From Rubrivivax sp. (lineage in GTDB: Bacteria; Pseudomonadota; Gammaproteobacteria; Burkholderiales; Burkholderiaceae_C): a stretch of 64,000 bases of DNA. The translations under genes were made by a program, and so were the position numbers. Below, one piece after another: positions 59,473-64,000 of the stretch (position 1 is its first letter; every line of letters starts with the position of its first letter). The stretch spans positions 89,547 to 153,546 of the forward strand of contig JAUXRG010000031.1 in the NCBI GenBank assembly GCA_030681795.1, read 5' to 3'. The notes beneath the pieces were generated by a model. That model was not told the DNA's origin. It was given only the letters and a program-made list of their open reading frames with translations, and searched no databases.

Positions 59473-60042
59473 ATGTTGCTGATGATCGATAACTACGACT
59501 CCTTCACCTACAACCTGGTGCAGTACTTCGCTGAGCTGGGGCAGGACGTGCGCGTGTTCCGCAATGACGAGATCACGCTTGAGGGCATTGCCGAGCTGCG
59601 GCCCGAGCGGCTGGTGTTTTCGCCCGGACCTTGCTCACCGACCGAGGCGGGCATTTGCGTGCCGGCCATCCGCCACTTCGCCGGCAAGCTGCCGCTGCTG
59701 GGGGTGTGCCTGGGCCACCAGGCCATGGGCGCGGCGCTGGGGGGCAGGATCGTGCGCGCGCAGGTGCAGATGCACGGCAAGGCCAGCACCATCACCACCG
59801 ACCAGCGCGGCGTATTCCACGGCCTGCCGCGGTCCTTCAGCGTGGTCCGCTACCACTCGCTGGCCGTCGAACGCGAGACGCTGCCACCCGATCTGGTGGT
59901 CACCGCCACTTCCGAGGACGGCGAGATCATGGGCCTGCGACACCGCGAACTGCCGTTGGAAGGCGTGCAGTTCCATCCCGAATCCATACTCAGCGAGCAT
60001 GGCCACGCCATGCTGAAAAACTTCCTGGAGCGCGTTCAATGA
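59473..60042 (+). CDS. trpG: Anthranilate synthase component II (glutamine amidotransferase)
   Basis: 189 residues from the ATG at 59473. Class-I glutamine amidotransferase: [32 protein letters not shown], nucleophile Cys in [10 protein letters not shown] (residue 79), and [14 protein letters not shown] with the catalytic His/Glu. Supplies ammonia to TrpE. The same family member often also serves as PabA. Its stop overlaps the ltaE start (ATGA). There is no strong ribosome-binding site before it, and a 190-bp low-information stretch separates it from the LysR gene. Confidence 0.94.
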   Translation: MLLMIDNYDSFTYNLVQYFAELGQDVRVFRNDEITLEGIAELRPERLVFSPGPCSPTEAGICVPAIRHFAGKLPLLGVCLGHQAMGAALGGRIVRAQVQMHGKASTITTDQRGVFHGLPRSFSVVRYHSLAVERETLPPDLVVTATSEDGEIMGLRHRELPLEGVQFHPESILSEHGHAMLKNFLERVQ

Positions 60043-61043
60043 AACCGATCGACCTGCGCAGCGATACCGTCACCCAGCCGACGCCGGCGATGCGCGCCGC
60101 GATGGCCGCGGCCGAGGTCGGCGACGATGTCTTCGGCGACGACCCCAGCGTCAACGCGCTGCAGGAGCGCATCGCAGCGATGCTCGGCAAGGAGGCGGCG
60201 CTCTTCGTGCCCACGGGCACGCAGAGCAACCTGTGTGCGCTGATGGCGCACTGCCAGCGCGGCGACGAATACATCGTCGGCCAGATGGCCCACACGTACC
60301 GTTGGGAAGGCGGCGGCGCGGCGGTGCTGGGCAGCATCCAGCCGCAGCCGCTGCCACAGCAGGCCGACGGCTCGATCCGGCTCGAAGATATCGAAGCGAA
60401 TATCAAGCCCGACGACGCGCACTTCGCGCGCACGCGGCTGCTGGCCCTGGAGAACACCTGGGGCGGGCAGGTGCTGCCGTCGGGGTACATCGAGGCCGCC
60501 ACGGCGCTGGCCCGGCGCAAGGGCCTGGCCACGCACCTGGACGGCGCAAGGCTGTTCAACGCCGCCGTGGCCAGCGGCATGCCGGCGATCGACATCGCCC
60601 GGCCTTTCGACAGCGTCTCGGTCTGCTTCAGCAAGGGGCTGGGCGCGCCGGTGGGCTCGGCGCTCGTCGGCTCCAGGGAGTTCATCGCCCGCGCCCACCG
60701 CCTGCGCAAGATGCTCGGCGGGGGCATGCGCCAGGCTGGCGTGCTGGCGGCCGCGGCGTCGTTTGCGCTGGAGCACCACATCGAGCGCCTGGCCGAGGAC
60801 CACGCCAACGCCCGCGCCCTGGCCGAAGGCCTGCAAGGCCTCCGGGGGGTCACCGTGCAGCCACCGCAGACCAATATCCTGTTCGTGGACCTGGCGCCGG
60901 AGAAGGCCGCCGGCGTGGTCGAGCGGCTGCGCGGGGCCGGTGTGCTGTGCACGGGGCTGTACCGGCTGCGCTTCGTGACCCACCTCGACGTCTCGTCCGC
61001 CGACATCGCGCGCGCGGTGGCGGTGCTGCGCCAGCATCTGTAG
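60039..61043 (+). CDS. ltaE: Low-specificity L-threonine aldolase
   Basis: 334 residues; start overlaps the trpG stop. PLP enzyme splitting L-threonine/allo-threonine to glycine and acetaldehyde. Signs: [77 protein letters not shown], and the PLP Lys in [14 protein letters not shown]. It is unusual inside a trp operon; glycine made here could connect with the glyoxylate genes nearby through transamination, but that is speculation. trpD follows after 9 bp. Confidence 0.94.
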   Translation: MKPIDLRSDTVTQPTPAMRAAMAAAEVGDDVFGDDPSVNALQERIAAMLGKEAALFVPTGTQSNLCALMAHCQRGDEYIVGQMAHTYRWEGGGAAVLGSIQPQPLPQQADGSIRLEDIEANIKPDDAHFARTRLLALENTWGGQVLPSGYIEAATALARRKGLATHLDGARLFNAAVASGMPAIDIARPFDSVSVCFSKGLGAPVGSALVGSREFIARAHRLRKMLGGGMRQAGVLAAAASFALEHHIERLAEDHANARALAEGLQGLRGVTVQPPQTNILFVDLAPEKAAGVVERLRGAGVLCTGLYRLRFVTHLDVSSADIARAVAVLRQHL

Positions 61044-61052
61044 GAGAAATCC

Positions 61053-62099
61053 ATGTCCATCACGAACACCGAAGCGCTGGCGCGCGTCATCGAGCACCGC
61101 GAGATCTTCCACGACGAGATGCTGGCGCTGATGCGCCGCATCATGAATGGCGAGATGTCGCCGGTGATGATTGCCGCGCTGTGCATCGGGCTGCGCGTGA
61201 AGAAGGAGACCGTGGGCGAGATCGCCGCCGCGGCGCAGGTGATGCGCGAATTCGCCACGCCGGTGGTGGTGGCCGACCGCTCGCACCTGGTGGATATCGT
61301 GGGCACGGGTGGCGACAGCTCGCACACCTTCAACATCTCCACGGCCAGCGTATTCGTGGCCGCCGCCGCAGGCGCGCGCGTGGCCAAGCATGCCGGGCGA
61401 AGCGTGTCGTCCACCTCGGGCTCGGCCGACGTGATGGAGGCGCTGGGCGCATGCATCATGCTCAAACCCGAGCAGGTGGCGCTGTGCCTGGAAGAGACCG
61501 GCATCGCCTACATGTTTGCGCCCAACCACCACGCGGCGATGAAGCATGCCGCGCCAGTGCGCAAGGAGCTCGGTGTGCGCACGCTCTTCAACATCCTGGG
61601 CCCGCTGACGAATCCGGCGGGCGCGCCCAACCAGTTGCTCGGTGTATTCCACCCCGACCTGGTGGGTATCCTGGTGCGCGTGCTGCAGCGCCTGGGCAGC
61701 GAGCATGTGATGGTGGTCCATGGCATGAATGGCATGGACGAGATCTCGCTGTCGGGCGAGACGGCCGTGGGCGAGCTCAGGGACGGCGAGGTGCGCGAGT
61801 ACGTCGTGCACCCCAGCGATTTCGGTTTGCCGGTGTATGACTCGCGCGTGCTCAGGGTGGCCAACAAGGACGAATCGGTGCAGTGCATCCAGCGTGCACT
61901 GGCCAACGAGGACGGGCCGATCCGCGATGTGGTGCTGCTGAATGCCGGTGCCGCGCTGTACTGCGCCGGCGTGGCCACTTCGGTGGGCGAAGGCGTCAAG
62001 CGCGCCCGCGAGGCCGTGGCTTCGGGCCGTGCGCTGGCCAAGCTCAGCCAGTTCGTCAAGGTGAGCAACCAGTTCGGGCCCGCGACGCGAGGCCGATGA
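61053..62099 (+). CDS. trpD: Anthranilate phosphoribosyltransferase
   Basis: 348 residues from the ATG at 61053 with AGGAG upstream. Adds phosphoribose to anthranilate. Motifs: [16 protein letters not shown] (PRPP binding), [21 protein letters not shown] (anthranilate site), FMFAPNHH-like [36 protein letters not shown], and [11 protein letters not shown]. The stop overlaps the trpC start (ATGA). Confidence 0.97.
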   Translation: MSITNTEALARVIEHREIFHDEMLALMRRIMNGEMSPVMIAALCIGLRVKKETVGEIAAAAQVMREFATPVVVADRSHLVDIVGTGGDSSHTFNISTASVFVAAAAGARVAKHAGRSVSSTSGSADVMEALGACIMLKPEQVALCLEETGIAYMFAPNHHAAMKHAAPVRKELGVRTLFNILGPLTNPAGAPNQLLGVFHPDLVGILVRVLQRLGSEHVMVVHGMNGMDEISLSGETAVGELRDGEVREYVVHPSDFGLPVYDSRVLRVANKDESVQCIQRALANEDGPIRDVVLLNAGAALYCAGVATSVGEGVKRAREAVASGRALAKLSQFVKVSNQFGPATRGR

Positions 62100-62893
62100 T
62101 GACGGACATCCTGCAGCGCATCGTTGCCGTCAAGCGCGAGGAACTGGCGGCGGCCCGGGCCGGGCGCAGCCTGGCCAGCTGGCGCGACGAAGCGCAATCG
62201 CGGCGCGATCTGCGGGGTTTCGAGGCGGCGTTGCGCGCCAAGATTGCCGCGGGCCGCGCGGCCGTGATCGCCGAGATCAAGAAGGCCAGCCCGAGCAAGG
62301 GCGTGCTTCGCGAGCACTTCGTGCCGGCGGAAATCGCCGCCAGCTACGAGCGCGGCGGTGCCGCCGCGCTGAGCGTGCTCACCGACGAGCGCTTCTTCCA
62401 GGGCTCGGCGGCCTACCTGCAAGAGGCCCGCGCGGCTTGCGCGCTGCCGGTGCTGCGCAAGGATTTCATGATCGACGAGTACCAGGTCGTCGAGGCGCGC
62501 GCGCTGGGGGCGGACTGCATCCTGCTCATCGCCGCCTGCCTGGACGACGCGCAGCTGGCCGACCTCGAGGCCTGCGCCATGGCGTTCGGCATGGACGTGC
62601 TGGTGGAGGTGCACGATGGCGGCGAGCTCGACCGCGCGCTGCGACTCAAGACGCCGCTGGTGGGCATCAACAACCGCAACCTGCACAGCTTCGAGGTCAC
62701 GCTGCAAACCACCATCGACCTGCTGCCGCGCGTGCCGGCCGACCGCCTGCTGGTCACCGAGTCGGGCATCCTGGGCGGCGCCGATGTGCAGCGCATGCGC
62801 GCTGCGGCAGTGCACGCCTTTTTGGTGGGTGAAGCCTTCATGCGCGAACCCGACCCAGGTCAAGCGCTGGCGGCGCTGTTCGGCCGACCGTGA
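62096..62893 (+). CDS. trpC: Indole-3-glycerol-phosphate synthase
   Basis: 265 residues from the ATG at 62096, overlapping trpD. Beta/alpha barrel: [12 protein letters not shown], catalytic Glu and Lys in [30 protein letters not shown] (Lys, Asp), [31 protein letters not shown] and [14 protein letters not shown]. Next gene starts by GTGA overlap. Confidence 0.97.
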   Translation: MMTDILQRIVAVKREELAAARAGRSLASWRDEAQSRRDLRGFEAALRAKIAAGRAAVIAEIKKASPSKGVLREHFVPAEIAASYERGGAAALSVLTDERFFQGSAAYLQEARAACALPVLRKDFMIDEYQVVEARALGADCILLIAACLDDAQLADLEACAMAFGMDVLVEVHDGGELDRALRLKTPLVGINNRNLHSFEVTLQTTIDLLPRVPADRLLVTESGILGGADVQRMRAAAVHAFLVGEAFMREPDPGQALAALFGRP

Positions 62894-63399
62894 GCCCCCA
62901 CCTGCAGCCCTGCGCCGGCGCCCGGGCCGGCTTTGTATTCATCTGCCCAGGTCGTTTCGAAGCCAGCCGAGGGTTTCCTTGTGCCGCCGGCACCGGCGCC
63001 AACCTGGCGCGGGCCCTGCTGCGCCTGCACGCGCGAATGCCGGCACGCTTCCAGGCTCCGGACCGTACCGAGTATGTGATCACTAACTCCTGGGAAAGAG
63101 TCGAGTATCCGGCCCTGACCGGTCGCTCGGTCCCCAGTGAGCAGGAAGTCCTGACCCCAGTCAATCTGGCGCGACTGGCCGCAGAGCTGGGCCACCTGTC
63201 GACCATCGTGGCCTGTGGCGCGCAGGCCCAGGCCGCCGTGCGCGCGCTCGTCGACCTGCGCCTGATCGCCGCCGACGTCGCCTACGCCAGGCACTTGAGT
63301 CAGCGTTCGGTCAATATGATCCCGGGCGCAACGGACACGCCCGGCCGGATCGAGGCCTGGTGCGATGGGGTGCTGGGCCAACTTGCGGACCGCCCCTGA
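62890..63399 (+). CDS. Uracil-DNA-glycosylase-superfamily-like protein
   Basis: 169 residues from a GTG overlapping the trpC stop (GTGA). [33 protein letters not shown] resembles the substrate-binding start of UDG-like proteins (G-P/N-x...G-x-P-x-x-G-x-x-G). [39 protein letters not shown] recalls the ITNA-type motif of a poorly studied subgroup. The C-terminal part has [13 protein letters not shown]. In related genomes an ung-like uracil-DNA glycosylase often follows trpC, so this may take that place. It lacks an obvious 4Fe-4S cluster. Activity unproven. Confidence 0.6.
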   Translation: MSPHLQPCAGARAGFVFICPGRFEASRGFPCAAGTGANLARALLRLHARMPARFQAPDRTEYVITNSWERVEYPALTGRSVPSEQEVLTPVNLARLAAELGHLSTIVACGAQAQAAVRALVDLRLIAADVAYARHLSQRSVNMIPGATDTPGRIEAWCDGVLGQLADRP

Positions 63400-63419
63400 G
63401 TGGGAGGGCGAAGTCGGCG

Positions 63420-63428
63420 TGCTATACT
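63420..63428 (+). promoter_or_regulatory. Extended -10 promoter of the tRNA-tuf cluster
   Basis: TGCTATACT is an extended -10 element (TG-N-TATACT), ending 13 bp before tRNA-Tyr. The -35 region (around 63400) is GC-rich and not recognisable, as is common with extended -10 promoters. Confidence 0.55.
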
Positions 63429-63441
63429 CACCGGCTCTGTC

Positions 63442-63527
63442 GGAGGGGTGCCCGAGTGGCTAAAGGGGGCAGACTGTAAATCTGTTGGCTTACGCCTACG
63501 GTGGTTCGAATCCACCCTCCTCCACCA
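63442..63527 (+). tRNA. tRNA-Tyr (GTA)
   Basis: 86 bases with a class II long variable arm, acceptor GGAGGGG/CTCCTCC, D-arm with GCCCGAGTGGCTAAAGGGGGC, anticodon GTA in ACTGTAAAT, T-arm GGTGG-TTCGAAT-CCACC, and encoded CCA at the 3' end. All stems pair (one G-T in the acceptor). Confidence 0.97.
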
Positions 63528-63568
63528 GAGACTCCTTGATTGAAGGGGGATTTCCGCAAAGGAGCCGC

Positions 63569-63642
63569 GCGGGAGTAGTTCAATGGCAGAACCTTAGCCT
63601 TCCAAGCTAATGGCACGGGTTCGATTCCCGTCTCCCGCTCCA
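63569..63642 (+). tRNA. tRNA-Gly (TCC)
   Basis: 74 bases, acceptor GCGGGAG/CTCCCGC, anticodon TCC in CTTCCAA, T-loop TTCGATT, encoded CCA. 41 bp after tRNA-Tyr. Confidence 0.96.
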
Positions 63643-63670
63643 AGGAAGGTTGAATTTCGGCAACGTCGTT

Positions 63671-63713
63671 ACGGGTCTGCCGGTGTGGCAAGTGGCCAGG
63701 CCGGCAGACCCGT
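63671..63713 (+). repeat. Perfect 13-bp hairpin between tRNA-Gly and tRNA-Thr
   Basis: ACGGGTCTGCCGG (63671-63683) pairs exactly with 63701-63713 around a 17-base loop (63684-63700). There is no U-run after it, so it is not a normal terminator. It probably serves in processing of the tRNA-tuf precursor. Confidence 0.75.
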
Positions 63714-63719
63714 ACCGAT

Positions 63720-63794
63720 GCCCATGTGGCTCAGTGGTAGAGCACCCCCTTGGTAAGGGGGAGGTCGCGCGTTCGATCCGCGCCATGGGCACCA
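63720..63794 (+). tRNA. tRNA-Thr (GGT)
   Basis: 75 bases, acceptor GCCCATG/CATGGGC, D-arm TGGCTCAGTGGTAGAGCA, anticodon GGT in CTTGGTAAG, T-arm GCGCG-TTCGATC-CGCGC, encoded CCA. It lies 65 bp before the tuf start, the classic position in tufB operons. Confidence 0.97.
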
Positions 63795-63859
63795 CCTCTC
63801 ATCGCGACATTCGTAGCTCGAATCACGCAACTGAATTTACTCAGCCAGGAGCGCTCAAG

Positions 63860-64000
63860 ATGGCAAAAAGCAAATTTGAACGAACCAAGCCGCACGTGAA
63901 CGTGGGGACGATTGGGCACGTGGACCACGGCAAGACGACGCTGACGGCGGCGCTGACGTCGGTGCTGGCGGCGAAGTTTGGCGGTGAAGTCAAGGCCTAC
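63860..64000 (+). CDS. tuf: Elongation factor Tu (partial, runs off the right edge)
   Basis: First 47 codons from the ATG at 63860, with AGGAG eleven bases upstream. [32 protein letters not shown] includes the G1 motif GHVDHGKT for GTP binding. It delivers aminoacyl-tRNA to the ribosome. Co-transcription with the upstream tRNAs is conserved across Beta- and Gammaproteobacteria. Confidence 0.98.
   Translation, partial: MAKSKFERTKPHVNVGTIGHVDHGKTTLTAALTSVLAAKFGGEVKAY

Overview
The window is high-GC (about 70%) proteobacterial chromosome. Several features point to the Betaproteobacteria, order Burkholderiales, probably the Rubrivivax/Roseateles/Leptothrix (Sphaerotilaceae) group. These are a tRNA-Tyr/Gly/Thr cluster followed by tuf, a MetH split into two polypeptides behind an S-adenosylhomocysteine riboswitch, a glucokinase fused to an RpiR/HexR-type regulator, a PEP-CTERM sorting tail, and the gph-trpE ... 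trpG-trpD-trpC layout. The genus is an inference from gene content; no 16S gene is present.

Layout. 1-0.6 kb: tail of a hybrid sensor kinase. 0.7-1.8 kb: a small zinc-ribbon protein and an exported hypothetical protein. 2-26.8 kb: a large alpha-glucan (starch, maltodextrin, pullulan) utilisation locus. It holds a pullulanase, three further GH13 enzymes, MalQ, a complete MalK-E-F-G ABC importer, a TonB-dependent receptor, a PrnA-type flavin-dependent halogenase and two divergently arranged glucokinase genes, one fused to a HexR-like regulator. An orphan ModA-like protein lies inside it. 26.8-36.2 kb: Uma2 nuclease, SAH riboswitch, metH (C-terminal part), rep helicase, a PEP-CTERM remnant, and a sigma factor with a Ser/Thr kinase-TPR protein. 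36.3-39.7 kb: a YhhN-like membrane protein and a LytS/LytTR-type two-component pair. 39.9-48.4 kb: a DctP-Q-M TRAP transporter, a NUDIX hydrolase and a fused indolepyruvate ferredoxin oxidoreductase. 48.6-52.3 kb: EamA permease, a 38-residue membrane peptide, ApaG, DbpA and an AP2-like protein. 52.4-63.4 kb: the tryptophan operon, interrupted by a glyoxylate module (gcl-hyi-glxR plus a LysR regulator) and carrying ltaE and a uracil-DNA-glycosylase-like gene. 63.4-64 kb: tRNA-Tyr, tRNA-Gly, tRNA-Thr and the start of tuf.

How it works together. Long alpha-glucans would cross the outer membrane through the TonB receptor. Periplasmic GH13 enzymes (signal peptides are visible) would cut them to maltodextrins, MalEFGK would import these, and MalQ plus glucokinases would bring glucose units into the cell. 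Five good 15-bp palindromes of the form TGTAG-N5-CTACA (plus one weaker copy) sit in the divergent promoter regions of malQ/malK, the TonB receptor/amylase, and glk/glk-hexR. They resemble HexR operators, and the locus encodes its own HexR-like protein, so I infer a self-contained regulon linking external glucan breakdown to internal glucose flux. The halogenase between receptor and amylase, and the extragenic repeat that has become coding sequence at the N-termini of MalE and MalF, are the most unusual parts. No CRISPR array, prophage or insertion sequence was seen.
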